Source: SLRI01 sp964576715 (GTDB taxonomy: Bacteria; Pseudomonadota; Alphaproteobacteria; Geminicoccales; Geminicoccaceae). Taken from it: a stretch of DNA of 53,043 nucleotides. Below the pieces are notes generated by a model that was given only the letters and a program-made list of their open reading frames with translations, was not told where the DNA came from and did not search any database. Both the position numbers and the translations under genes were made by a program. The stretch is from contig CAZNWE010000022.1 of assembly GCA_964576715.1 (NCBI GenBank), forward strand, positions 1 to 53,043, written 5' to 3'. Positions 16,861 to 24,810 of the stretch are shown piece after piece. Position 1 is the first letter of the stretch; the number at the start of each line of letters is the position of its first letter.

Positions 16861-17838
16861 ATGTTCGAGGAGACGAGCCGGCTGCACGCTGACCAGCTGC
16901 CCTACGAGCGGCGGCGCATGTTTGCCTTGGCGCTGCATTTCGCGTTCACAGCGGCGGCCAACCCGCATCTTTCGGTGCGGCGGGCGCAGCTGGCCGACAG
17001 TCGACTGTTTCGGGTGCGCTCCACGGGGCATCGGATCGAGCTGGTCGAGCCAGAATGCACCTCGGTGCTGATACCGCGCCGCGGCACGATCGAGGTTCGG
17101 ACACCACGCGCGACTTTCGTCGCGCGTTCCGGCGAGACATTGATGTTCGCGCCCAACAGACGGAACACCTCGGTCGTCGCGGACGGCGCCGGTGTCTACG
17201 AATGCGACTGCCTGCTGATCCCGACCGCTACGCAGGCCGATGGCCAGAATGCCGACCGGCTGCAGCCGCACACCCGCGAGCAGGTGTTCTCGGGCAGCCT
17301 CGCAGGGCGCCCGGATGCACCCTTGAGGGGCATCCTCGACTATCTGTTCAGCCAAGGGATGCTCGCGGATTCGCTGCTGGCCGCGGACGCAGTGCGCAAC
17401 AGCGCGAGCATCCTGGTCAAGGAGCTTGTGAGCGAGTTGATCAAGCGGCTGGACGATGCCGATGCCTCGGGTTCGCGCATCGCTGGGGGCTCGAGCAGCT
17501 CGGGGCGGGAAGCGCGGCTCGTCCGTTCGGCCGAGGATCTCATGCTGGCGCGGCTCGACCGGCCGCTGACGGTTGCCGAGATGGCGACCCGGCTCGGGGT
17601 GAGCGTGCGCCGGCTGCAATACGCGTTTCAGCAGGTCCGCGGCGCCAGCCCACGTAGCGTACTCGGCCAGCTGCGGCTCGAACGGGCGCGCCAGCGCCTC
17701 GGCGATCCGCATGACGATTGCACGGTGACCGAGGTGGCCCTGGCCTGCGGCGTCGCCCATTTCGGCCGGTTCGCCGCCGCCTACGCCGCGCGCTTCGGCG
17801 AGCGGCCATCCGACACGCGACGCCGCGTCCACCGCTAG
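16861..17838 (+). CDS. AraC-family transcriptional regulator
   Basis: The 325-residue protein has an N-terminal AraC-binding-like half (about 1-200, cupin-like segment around RSGETLMFAPNRR) and a C-terminal DNA-binding domain with two helix-turn-helices: LTVAEMATRLGVSVRRLQYA and VTEVALACGVAHFGRFAAAY. It probably activates a nearby or catabolic operon in response to a small molecule; the target is unknown. It is the intact counterpart of the frameshifted relic at 609-1538, sharing the HFGRFAAAY / HLGRFAGAY ending. ATG 16861 is used; only a weak GGACG precedes it. No gene in its own operon follows. Confidence 0.88.
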   Translation: MFEETSRLHADQLPYERRRMFALALHFAFTAAANPHLSVRRAQLADSRLFRVRSTGHRIELVEPECTSVLIPRRGTIEVRTPRATFVARSGETLMFAPNRRNTSVVADGAGVYECDCLLIPTATQADGQNADRLQPHTREQVFSGSLAGRPDAPLRGILDYLFSQGMLADSLLAADAVRNSASILVKELVSELIKRLDDADASGSRIAGGSSSSGREARLVRSAEDLMLARLDRPLTVAEMATRLGVSVRRLQYAFQQVRGASPRSVLGQLRLERARQRLGDPHDDCTVTEVALACGVAHFGRFAAAYAARFGERPSDTRRRVHR

Positions 17839-18122
17839 ACTGCGGTCACGCGCCATCGGGCTGTTGCGCCCCGGCGGGAGCCGATCGGCAAAATTTGCGC
17901 AATCCGGCCAGGTCGCTGCGCAAAGCGGCTTTCGCGCCGCCTACCACACCTGTTTCAAGCCCGGCGAACGGGTCTCCCTACGGCGGTCATTCGATCGGCG
18001 AGGCAGGGCGCGTGAGGTGTGCTGGCTCGGTTCGCGCCTTGCTCGAGATCGGACCTGTCGCCTGCCAGCCGGCAGCACATCGCGGGTGATTGCACGATGA
18101 ACGAACAGGAAAGGGAGACACC

Positions 18123-18608
18123 GTGAAGCTCGTTCTCAACGCTTCGCTCCTGGCCACGGTGATGCTGGTCGGCTGCACGCCCGTATCGCGCGAGGATGCG
18201 CGTCGGGCCGAGGACGAATGCCGGGCCGAGGCGCGCCATGACGGCTACCGCCACATCTCGGTGACGACCGGTGCCATCGGTATGGGCGACGTCATCGACT
18301 TCGGCATGTCGGCACGCCGGCACGGCAGCGACTACACGGGAACCTGCGTGTTCGACAAGGATCGCCGCCGGGCCGAGGTCACCTTCGAGCCGGCTTCCGG
18401 GAGTGACGAGGACAGCCATACCCGCGCCCGCGAGGTCTGTACGGAGGAAGCCGATCTGCGCGGCTATCGCGTTCGCGAGATCAGCAACGAGCGGGTCCGC
18501 AACCACGTGGTTCGCTTGAACATGGAACTCAGACGGGAGGACCGCGCCTATGTCGGCGTCTGCCGCTTCGAGAACGGCCATGCCGACCTCGATATCGACC
18601 GCGGCTGA
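18123..18608 (+). CDS. Small lipoprotein of unknown function
   Basis: The 161-residue protein starts at GTG 18123 with AAAGGGAGA a few bases upstream. It has a lipoprotein signal peptide ending in the lipobox LVGC (Cys 18). The mature part is rich in Arg, Asp and Glu. It appears to contain a repeated unit, each with a Cys pair: EDECRAEARHDGYRHISVTT...TGTCVFD and REVCTEEADLRGYRVREIS...VGVCRFE. These halves align well, so the protein is probably an internal duplication. It is the first of five small envelope-directed genes on this strand. No family is recognised. Confidence 0.7.
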   Translation: MKLVLNASLLATVMLVGCTPVSREDARRAEDECRAEARHDGYRHISVTTGAIGMGDVIDFGMSARRHGSDYTGTCVFDKDRRRAEVTFEPASGSDEDSHTRAREVCTEEADLRGYRVREISNERVRNHVVRLNMELRREDRAYVGVCRFENGHADLDIDRG

Positions 18609-18658
18609 GCCGATCGCCGCCAAGCACCCTGGCACGCCATGACATCGACGAGGACAAC

Positions 18659-19705
18659 ATGTATCTCGGCCCTTTTGCCCGGACATTGGCCCTGGCCCTG
18701 TTGCTCATCAACTCGGCGGCTGTGGCCCAGGACGACATCCGCACAGAGCGCGTGCAATTCGCCAGAGGTGCCGAAAGTGCGACGGTAGAGGGCTCGATCA
18801 CCGGCTACGAGACGGTCGACTATCTGCTCGGTGCCAGCGCCGGTCAGGCCATGAACGTCAGCATGGCGACCGACAACCCGTCCAACTCCTTCAATATCCT
18901 GGCACCGGGCGAGACCGAGGTCGCGATGTTCGTAGGCTCGACCGAGGGCAACCAATACGAAGGCGTCCTGCCGGAAAGCGGCGACTACACCGTTCGCGTC
19001 TACCTGATGCGCAACGCCGCGAGGCGCGACGAAGTCGCCACCTACCGGCTCGAGATGATCATCGCGGCGACCGAAGACGCCGCGGGCGGCGGCGGCACGA
19101 CGGCGGCCGGCGGCGAGGTTCCCCTCGCACCCGAAGATGGCGGGCCGCGCCATTGGGAGGTCACCGGCGTCACCGGCGCGCTCAACCTGCGCGAGGAGGC
19201 GTCGACCTCGGCGCGCGCCGTTGCCAGCTACGCTCCCGGCACTGTTCTGGACAATCTCGGCTGCGTCGAGGCGGAGGGCCGGGTCTGGTGCGACGTGCAG
19301 GAGCTGGGTGGCGGGCCGCGCGGCTACGTCGCCGCCGAGTTCCTGACGCCGGCCATCTCGCCCGACGGCAGTGCGCACTACGGTGCGGACGATTCGGCGC
19401 TCCGCGCCGGCCAGGGTGACTTCGACGCCACCGGGCCACTCCCCTGCGCCCAGGCGCCGGACCAGCCGATGGGCCAGTGCGAGTTCGGCGTCGCCCGCGG
19501 CGGCGGCGGTGCCGCGACGGTGATCGTCACGCGGCCGGACGGCCGGACGCGAGCGATCTACTTCGCCAACGGGACGGCGATCGGCGCCGACACCAGCGAG
19601 GCCGATCCGGGCGACTTCAGCGCCGAGCGCGACGGCGATCTCACCCGTGTGCGGATCGGCGTGGAGCGCTACGAGATCATCGATGCGATCGTCCTCGGCG
19701 GCTGA
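18659..19705 (+). CDS. Secreted protein with bacterial SH3-like domain
   Basis: The 348-residue protein has a Sec signal peptide (about 1-24, cleavage after AVA). A beta-rich N-terminal domain (about 30-145; YLLGASAGQAMNV and SGDYTVRVYLMR resemble pre-peptidase/inhibitor-type beta sandwiches) is followed by a Gly/Thr-rich linker, and then an SH3b-like segment GALNLREEASTSARAVASYA with GYVAAEFLTP (about 165-230). A further C-terminal domain follows. SH3b domains often bind cell wall or metals. It sits 50 bases after the lipoprotein gene and is probably co-transcribed. Its role is unknown. Confidence 0.75.
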   Translation: MYLGPFARTLALALLLINSAAVAQDDIRTERVQFARGAESATVEGSITGYETVDYLLGASAGQAMNVSMATDNPSNSFNILAPGETEVAMFVGSTEGNQYEGVLPESGDYTVRVYLMRNAARRDEVATYRLEMIIAATEDAAGGGGTTAAGGEVPLAPEDGGPRHWEVTGVTGALNLREEASTSARAVASYAPGTVLDNLGCVEAEGRVWCDVQELGGGPRGYVAAEFLTPAISPDGSAHYGADDSALRAGQGDFDATGPLPCAQAPDQPMGQCEFGVARGGGGAATVIVTRPDGRTRAIYFANGTAIGADTSEADPGDFSAERDGDLTRVRIGVERYEIIDAIVLGG

Positions 19706-19739
19706 TGACAGACCTGATGATGTGATGGAGTAGACGATC

Positions 19740-20051
19740 GTGAAGAGCTTTCTCTTGATTCTGCTGGGCCTGGTGATCGGGGCCATTGCCGGCGTCTTTC
19801 TCTTGTCGCCGTTCGTCCTGGGGATCGGCACCGGGGTCGGCGTCGCCACCGGACTGAAGGCGGGCGCCTGCCTGACCGTCGAGGCGGCGAAGGAGGCCGG
19901 GTTCATCACCGCCGACCAGGTCGGCGAGGTGCTGAACGCGGCGATCCAGACGATCGCCTCGACGGAGATCGAGAACGCCACGGCGCTCTCGGCCGGTGAT
20001 GCCGAGTGCGCCAAGGTCGTCGAGGAGTTGAAGGCGGCGGCGAGCCGGTAA
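19740..20051 (+). CDS. Small membrane-anchored protein of unknown function
   Basis: The 103-residue protein starts at GTG 19740 (GGAG about ten bases before). One N-terminal hydrophobic segment (about 4-40, SFLLILLGLVIGAIAGVFLL followed by a Gly/Val-rich stretch) serves as signal anchor or uncleaved signal. The C-terminal half is acidic and helical, with two Cys (ACLTVEAAK, DAECAKVV). No family is recognised. It lies 34 bases after the SH3-domain gene in the same run of envelope genes. Confidence 0.6.
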   Translation: MKSFLLILLGLVIGAIAGVFLLSPFVLGIGTGVGVATGLKAGACLTVEAAKEAGFITADQVGEVLNAAIQTIASTEIENATALSAGDAECAKVVEELKAAASR

Positions 20052-20089
20052 GTGGGCCGGATCGTCGGGCCGCTGGAAGGTCGAGAGCC

Positions 20090-20386
20090 ATGGGCGTTGT
20101 TGGCCGGGGCGTCTGCCGATGGGTCCTGATTCTGTTCGCGGTCGCCTACGTCGTCGCCCTGGCGATCCTGGCGGTCGGCACATTCGGGCTGTTCGCCCAG
20201 CCGCGCGATCCCTTGAGCGGGGTGTTCGTGTTGGTCCTCGGCATACCGTGGAACCGGTTGCTGGGCGGCGCTCCGGCACCGCTCCTCCCCTGGCTCGCCG
20301 CCGTCGCACCGGCGCTCAACATGATGATCCTTTGGGCGCTCTGCTTCCTGCGCCGCAAGCACCGCGCAGGCTCTCGCGTTGGCTAG
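20090..20386 (+). CDS. Small two-span membrane protein of unknown function
   Basis: The 98-residue protein has two hydrophobic spans (about 10-38, WVLILFAVAYVVALAILAVG, and about 62-88, LLPWLAAVAPALNMMILWAL) and a basic C-terminus, predicting a hairpin in the inner membrane with both ends inside. TGGAAGG about nine bases before ATG 20090 supports this start over the longer frame. No family is recognised. It belongs to the run of small envelope genes from 18123. Confidence 0.6.
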   Translation: MGVVGRGVCRWVLILFAVAYVVALAILAVGTFGLFAQPRDPLSGVFVLVLGIPWNRLLGGAPAPLLPWLAAVAPALNMMILWALCFLRRKHRAGSRVG

Positions 20387-20621
20387 CGTCCGTGAACGGC
20401 CCGGTCGCACCGCTGCGTTGGCCGAAGGGTCGACGCAGAGCCCTTCTGCCAGGACCTGTGTTCCCACGGACGTAACGCCGCTACCGCCGATCCCGCCACC
20501 AGCCCCGACGACAAGGAGCCTGCTCGTGCCGAGACAGATCACCCGAAGTCCCCGTTCCAGCGCCACCTTGGCACCTCGATGCCGCCGAGCTGCGTCCACC
20601 CCATCACTCGAAGGAAGCGAA

Positions 20622-21113
20622 ATGATGCATCACACCTTCGTCGCCGGCCTCGTCGGCGTCGTTCTCGCCGCGGCGGCAGTTCCCGCCGTGGCACAGGACA
20701 AGGTCGCCGAGCGCGACATGCTGCGCTATTGCCAGGGCGAGGCCTCGGCGGAGTTCGACGTCAGCCCGCGCTACATTTCCATGGGCGACCTGCGCAAGAT
20801 CAAGCACGGTGCTCACACCGCTGAAGGAACCTACGAGTCGAACAGCGGCGACGTCGCCTTCAAATGCCGCTTCGATCCCCAGGGCCGCTTCAAGTGGGTG
20901 CGCAGCGCGGACAACGCCGACGCCGACAGCGGTCAGCCGAGCCGGAAGCAGGTCTCCGCCTGCAACGACATGCTGCTGGGGACGGGCGACATCGTGGAGA
21001 CCACGGGCCTGAAGCCCGGCGCCTACGAGCTCATCATGGAGTTCTCGGACGGCAACTACGTCTGCGACGTGGAGGCGGACGGCACGGTCACCTACTTCGA
21101 GAAGCTGCGCTGA
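20622..21113 (+). CDS. Secreted small protein of unknown function
   Basis: The 163-residue protein starts at ATG 20622, with a second ATG next to it, behind AAGGAAG. It has a Sec signal peptide cleaved near VPAVAQD (about residue 25). The mature ~138 residues hold four Cys (YCQGEAS, KCRFDPQ, ACNDMLL, VCDVEAD), probably two disulfides in the periplasm, and a hydrophilic, beta-rich composition. The Cys-framed segments resemble those of the lipoprotein at 18123 in spacing (RYISMGD compare RHISVTT), hinting at a shared fold. It ends just before a strong hairpin. Confidence 0.65.
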   Translation: MMHHTFVAGLVGVVLAAAAVPAVAQDKVAERDMLRYCQGEASAEFDVSPRYISMGDLRKIKHGAHTAEGTYESNSGDVAFKCRFDPQGRFKWVRSADNADADSGQPSRKQVSACNDMLLGTGDIVETTGLKPGAYELIMEFSDGNYVCDVEADGTVTYFEKLR

Positions 21114-21119
21114 GCCGGC

Positions 21120-21149
21120 GGTCCGCGCGTGCCGCGGCGCGCGCGGACC
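21120..21149. terminator. Strong hairpin between convergent genes
   Basis: A perfect 10-bp GC-rich stem (21120-21129 with 21140-21149) and a 10-base loop lies six bases after the stop at 21113. No T-run follows. It probably ends the plus-strand envelope gene run and perhaps also leftward transcription. Confidence 0.5.
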
Positions 21150-21212
21150 CGGTCGTCTCCCGCCGCGGCAGGTGCCCACCACGGCGAAAATGACCCGACG
21201 CTTTGCAAATGC

Positions 21213-21557
21213 CTAGCCGACAGCCCTGAGCCGCAAGGCCAGGACCACGGTGAGCAGCAGGAGCCAGCCGCCGCCGGAGACGACAAGCGGCAGCCGGGCG
21301 ATGCTCCACCAGCTGCGCCACGGCCAGGGGCGCACCACGAACCAGGCCGCCGTGGCCGGCAGGAGCGCCACCAGCTGCCAGATGATGAACACCCCGAGCC
21401 CGGCGAAGAACGGGCCGAGTCCCAGCGGCTCTGGGTTGAGCTGCTGATAGCGGACGAAGCCGTACCAGACGCAGGCGAGCCAGGCGACGAGCAGCACCGC
21501 CGCGGCGAGGCGGCGTCGGCCGCTGCCGACGGCCGGACGCGCCGCCTCGCGCGTCAT
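21213..21557 (-). CDS. Small three-span membrane protein linked to NnrS
   Basis: The 114-residue protein has about three hydrophobic spans (near 17-37, 47-72 and 88-112) separated by short Arg/Trp-rich loops. No family is recognised. It follows the nnrS gene with a 16-base gap on the same strand, so it is probably co-transcribed and may assist or modulate NnrS. ATG 21557 has GGACGG a few bases upstream. Confidence 0.65.
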   Translation of the reverse strand: MTREAARPAVGSGRRRLAAAVLLVAWLACVWYGFVRYQQLNPEPLGLGPFFAGLGVFIIWQLVALLPATAAWFVVRPWPWRSWWSIARLPLVVSGGGWLLLLTVVLALRLRAVG

Positions 21558-21573
21558 GCGCCGTCCGCGGCGG

Positions 21574-22767
21574 TCATGGAGCCCGGGACCGCGGCCGGGT
21601 CAGGACCGGCCAGTAGTGCACGGCAAAGCCGGCGAAGGCGACCACCCAGAATGTGGCGGCGAGGTGCTGCAGGCCGGTCGAGCCCAGGCTGGTGCCGGCG
21701 AGGATGCGAGCGACGGCGGCGGCGATCACCAGGAGGTAGATGAGCGACGTCCAGCGATCGGCGGTGAGTGCCCGGCCCGAATGGCCGAGGCTAGCCCGGG
21801 TCATGACGGCGAGCGTCATCGTGCCGATGCCGCCGGCGGTCCAGGCGTGGACGGCGGCGATGGGGTAGACGTTGGCGGGCACGGCGAACGACGCCGCGAC
21901 CAGGAGAAATCCCAGCGGGACGAAGGCGTAGCCGACGTGAAGGATGGTCACCAGGGGCTCGGCCAGTGTGCGGTCACCGGCCCAGCGGGCGAGCCGGCCG
22001 AGGTGGAGGAGCCCGGCGATCAGACAGGCCGTGGCCGTGACCGGTGTCAGCGGGCTCGCCAGCCAGCTCACCAAGGCAAGACCGGCAAAGGCGATGGCAA
22101 AGCCGTCGAAGCGGTCGGTCGATGCCGGCAGCCGGCCGGGTGCTCGCTTGACCAGCCAGTTGCGGGTGAAGCTCGGCACGATGCGCCCGCCGATCAGCAT
22201 CACCAGCATGAGCATGGCGAGAATGCCGAGGCGCGTGCCCAGCACTGCCCGGCCCTGCTGCAGGACCTCGAGATGGAACACGGCGTTGCCGGCCAAGAGC
22301 AGGACGACGAGCATCAGCACCGGCAGGTTGCGGCGGTTGGCCCCGGCGACGAGCTCGCGGGCGATCAGGGCGGCGAGCGCGGCGAGAAAAGCAAGATCGA
22401 AGAGGGCGGTGAGCCCGGGGCCGAGCCAAAGGCTCGAGGCGATCGCCAGCCGGCCGAGGACCCAGACCATGACCAGGACCAGGAGCGGAACGCCGGTGAC
22501 CGGCAGGCGGCCCGTCCAGTTCGGCACGGCGGTCAGCAGAAAGCCCGCGACGATGGCTGGCAGATAGCCATAGAGCAGCTCGTGGACATGCCAGTCGACG
22601 GGGTCGAGCAGGCTCGGCAGCGACAGCGCGCCGCCGAGGACCAGGAGCCATGCCAGCATGGCGAGCGCCGACCAGACGGCGCCAGCGAGAAAGAACGGCC
22701 GAAAGCCGAGGCCGAGCAGGGCGGGGCCAGTGTGCCGGCGGATGCGGTCGGCGGTGGTCGCGGGCAT
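21574..22767 (-). CDS. nnrS: NnrS family haem- and copper-containing membrane protein
   Basis: NnrS is a polytopic inner-membrane protein that relieves nitric oxide stress and is typically controlled by NO-responsive regulators. The 397-residue protein starts with the family hallmark GLGFRPFFLAG. It has about twelve hydrophobic spans and conserved His residues in WHVHELLYG, NAVFHLEVL, AVHAWTAGGIGTM and ASLGHSGRAL, expected to bind metal. ATG 22767 is chosen; GTG 22794 behind GAAGG would add nine residues. Upstream, on the same strand, lies a RIC/ScdA-like repair protein, and downstream a small membrane protein, giving an NO-response group. Confidence 0.92.
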   Translation of the reverse strand: MPATTADRIRRHTGPALLGLGFRPFFLAGAVWSALAMLAWLLVLGGALSLPSLLDPVDWHVHELLYGYLPAIVAGFLLTAVPNWTGRLPVTGVPLLVLVMVWVLGRLAIASSLWLGPGLTALFDLAFLAALAALIARELVAGANRRNLPVLMLVVLLLAGNAVFHLEVLQQGRAVLGTRLGILAMLMLVMLIGGRIVPSFTRNWLVKRAPGRLPASTDRFDGFAIAFAGLALVSWLASPLTPVTATACLIAGLLHLGRLARWAGDRTLAEPLVTILHVGYAFVPLGFLLVAASFAVPANVYPIAAVHAWTAGGIGTMTLAVMTRASLGHSGRALTADRWTSLIYLLVIAAAVARILAGTSLGSTGLQHLAATFWVVAFAGFAVHYWPVLTRPRSRAP

Positions 22768-22833
22768 GATTCTCGGCTCGAGGCTGGCAGCCACCGACCT
22801 TCAGGGCGGCCCTTCGGGGCGGCGATGCCGGGT

Positions 22834-23538
22834 TCAGTTGAGCCTGAAACTCGGCTGCTGTGCTGGCGTGGCGCGGGAGCCGTGTCGCCAGCACTGGTCG
22901 AGGGCCTCGCTCTCGAGATAGCGATGGCGCACCAGGTCTTCCACCAGCTTGGCGGTGCCGGCATAGAGGCGGCGCCACTCGGCGCAGGCGTCAACCGGCG
23001 GCTGGTGACAGGCGGTCAGGGTCTCCAGGCAGCAGAGATAGGCTTCGAGCCGCACATGCTCGATCCGCATCTGCTGCAGTGCCAGACCACTGCCCGGCTC
23101 GACCCGGCGCAGGCGCGGGAACAGCTCGACCTCCTCGCGCGCCATGTGGTCATCGAGGGCGGCGGCGAGCTCGCGCAGCACGCCGGCGAGGCCGAACGGC
23201 ACGTCCGGATGGCCCTGGTGCCGCTGCTCGACCGCTTCGGCGAGCGTGATCAGGCCCGGCAGCTCGGTGCGATGGACCATGTGGTAGCGGGCGAGAATGT
23301 GGCCGATCAGCGGCTCCAGACTATGCGGCTGGGTATCGTCGATCGCTGGCGGCAACGCCTGAAGGGCGGCGATAACCTCGGTGACGGGGGTGTCATGCGC
23401 CTCCGCCGCCTCGGCCAGCGACTGGTCGAGCATGCCGCAGAAGTCAAACCGAAGATCGCGGAAAACGGCTATCGCACCGGGCAGCGTCGCGGCGAGCTCG
23501 CCGACGGTGCGAAGTGCCATTGACGTCGAAGCGGACAT
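22834..23538 (-). CDS. RIC/YtfE/ScdA-like di-iron (hemerythrin) protein
   Basis: The 234-residue protein has the two-part plan of iron-sulfur-cluster repair proteins. An N-terminal DUF542-like segment (about 5-60) is followed by a hemerythrin-like four-helix domain (about 75-215) with His/Glu ligands (HILARYH, DDHMAREEVELFPRL, EHVRLEAYL). In RIC proteins the N-terminus carries FCCGG; here it reads FDFCGMLDQ, with a single Cys and no GG, so NO/Fe chemistry at that site may differ. ATG 23538 is preferred over TTG 23541 because GGGGAGAA has good spacing. It is upstream of nnrS on the same strand and probably serves the same nitrosative-stress response. Confidence 0.8.
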   Translation of the reverse strand: MSASTSMALRTVGELAATLPGAIAVFRDLRFDFCGMLDQSLAEAAEAHDTPVTEVIAALQALPPAIDDTQPHSLEPLIGHILARYHMVHRTELPGLITLAEAVEQRHQGHPDVPFGLAGVLRELAAALDDHMAREEVELFPRLRRVEPGSGLALQQMRIEHVRLEAYLCCLETLTACHQPPVDACAEWRRLYAGTAKLVEDLVRHRYLESEALDQCWRHGSRATPAQQPSFRLN

Positions 23539-23741
23539 CAAATTCTCCCCTGGGAACCGATCACGGCGGCAGCCCAGTTTGCTCCAGGGCGGTCGGTCGA
23601 GTGTTGCGTCACGATGTGAGTTGAGCGTGGGCGGCGCATGATCTCAACTATAATGCGCAGCATCGCGATGAACCGTCTCACCACGTCCCTCGCCCACGGG
23701 GTCCACGGGCACAAGCTGCGCCGCCCGCGACCGTTGGCCAA

Positions 23742-23906
23742 GTGGAAGCCATCCAAGCAATGGTGGTCGGCAGCACCGACAAGGAACGCGTCTTCGATAC
23801 CCGCCAAGTGCTGCGGCGGCTGGTCCGCCGTTCGGCGCCGATCAGCATTTCGACGCTGCCGGACGTTGCAGACGATGGACGGCAGCCGCTCGGCTCGGTA
23901 GTCTGA
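23742..23906 (+). CDS. Possible 54-aa hypothetical protein
   Basis: A GTG-started frame (23742) of 55 codons reads VEAIQAMVVGSTDKERVFDT and then a basic RQVLRRLVRR segment, ending before the stop at 23904. The peptide looks protein-like (amphipathic, balanced composition), unlike the neighbouring Arg/Ser-rich frames, but it has no clear ribosome binding site and no recognised family. It may be a fragment of a lost gene. The rest of the 413-base gap 23539-23951 shows no feature apart from the upstream region of the hemerythrin gene. Confidence 0.25.
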   Translation: MEAIQAMVVGSTDKERVFDTRQVLRRLVRRSAPISISTLPDVADDGRQPLGSVV

Positions 23907-23951
23907 ATGCATGGGCAGCGCAGTGAACTGCGCGTCGTGGAGGGCAACGTC

Positions 23952-24206
23952 TTGGGCATCGAGAGCTTGATCGTCTTTCTTCTCGTGGGCGCGGTCGCCG
24001 GCTGGCTCGCTGGCCTCATCGTCAAGGGCTACGGCTTCGGCATCATCGGCAACATCGTCGTCGGCGTCGTCGGTGCCTTCCTCGCCGGGCTGATCCTGCC
24101 GGCGGTGGGCCTCGCCTTCGGCGGCGGCCTGCTCGCCGCCATCGTGCACGCGACGATTGGCGCGGTGATCCTGCTTTTCGTCATCAGGCTGGTGAAGCGG
24201 GCCTGA
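23952..24206 (+). CDS. GlsB/YeaQ/YmgE family stress-response membrane protein
   Basis: The 84-residue inner-membrane protein has three spans and the family pattern of Gly-rich segments (FLLVGAVAGWLAGLIVKGYG, GIIGNIVVGVVGAFLAG, then GATIGAVILLF-like end). These 'transglycosylase-associated' proteins are common stress or stationary-phase membrane proteins of unknown mechanism. The start is taken as TTG 23952, with GTGGAGGG seven bases upstream, which gives exactly the family length; the longer ATG 23907 frame adds 15 residues without similarity. It converges with the Hen1-like gene and their ends overlap by 23 bases. Confidence 0.88.
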   Translation: MGIESLIVFLLVGAVAGWLAGLIVKGYGFGIIGNIVVGVVGAFLAGLILPAVGLAFGGGLLAAIVHATIGAVILLFVIRLVKRA

Positions 24207-24810
24207 CGCCCGGCCTTCGCCGGAAGACCGCCATCTGGCTCGGCCCGCCGAAGGTTGGGTGGCTGCCGCCGAGGTCGTGGTAGGTGACGGCGTAGCGGTT
24301 GCGCCGGGCGACGCCGTCGGCCCAGCGTTGAAACCGCTCGCGGCCCCATTCGAAGCGGTGGTCTGGGTGGCGGTAGCGATGCTCGGGCACACCCAAGAGG
24401 CCGTTGAAATCGGCGTTGGGCGTGGTGACGACGACCAGCGGCGGGGCCAGGGTGGCGAAGACCGAGCGTTCGACCAGCGACAGGCGGTCCGGGTCGACAT
24501 GCTCGATGGTCTCGACCATGACCGCCGCATCGAAGCCCCGAAGCCTTTGATCGGGATCGGTGTAGGAGGCCAGGCGCAGCTCGACTTTTTGCCTTATCGC
24601 CGCAGGCAGCGTCGCCAGACCCGCCTCGAGCGTGGCCAGGGCGGCTGCCCTGACATCGACGCCGACGACCCGCTCGATCCAGGGCTCGCGGGCCAGCGGC
24701 AAGAGGCAGGCGCCGGCACCGCAGCCGAGGTCGAGCACGCGGCTGGCGCCGGCGCTGCGGATGACATCGCGGACGGCGGCGAAGCGCGCTTGGTGCAAGG
24801 CCGTGGTCAT
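24184..24810 (-). CDS. Hen1-type RNA 3'-terminal 2'-O-methyltransferase (stand-alone)
   Basis: The 208-residue SAM methyltransferase has motif I DLGCGAG (27-33) and the signature of Hen1, the enzyme that 2'-O-methylates RNA 3' ends. E100-x-x-E103-H104 in VETIEHVDPDRL and H151 in RHPDHRFEW match the Hen1 metal-binding E..EH...H set, and VVVTTPNADFN is the conserved following motif. Bacterial Hen1 normally is ~460 residues with an N-terminal partner domain and sits beside Pnkp for RNA repair. This copy is only the methyltransferase domain, with no Pnkp or ligase nearby. It overlaps the upstream methyltransferase gene by ATGA. The RNA substrate is unknown. Confidence 0.82.
   Translation of the reverse strand: MTTALHQARFAAVRDVIRSAGASRVLDLGCGAGACLLPLAREPWIERVVGVDVRAAALATLEAGLATLPAAIRQKVELRLASYTDPDQRLRGFDAAVMVETIEHVDPDRLSLVERSVFATLAPPLVVVTTPNADFNGLLGVPEHRYRHPDHRFEWGRERFQRWADGVARRNRYAVTYHDLGGSHPTFGGPSQMAVFRRRPGVRPASPA

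Noticed and set aside
23600..23625. TTGCG/GATGTGA segments upstream of the hemerythrin gene as an FNR/DNR box
   Set aside because: They do not match TTGAT-N4-ATCAA well enough in either half.
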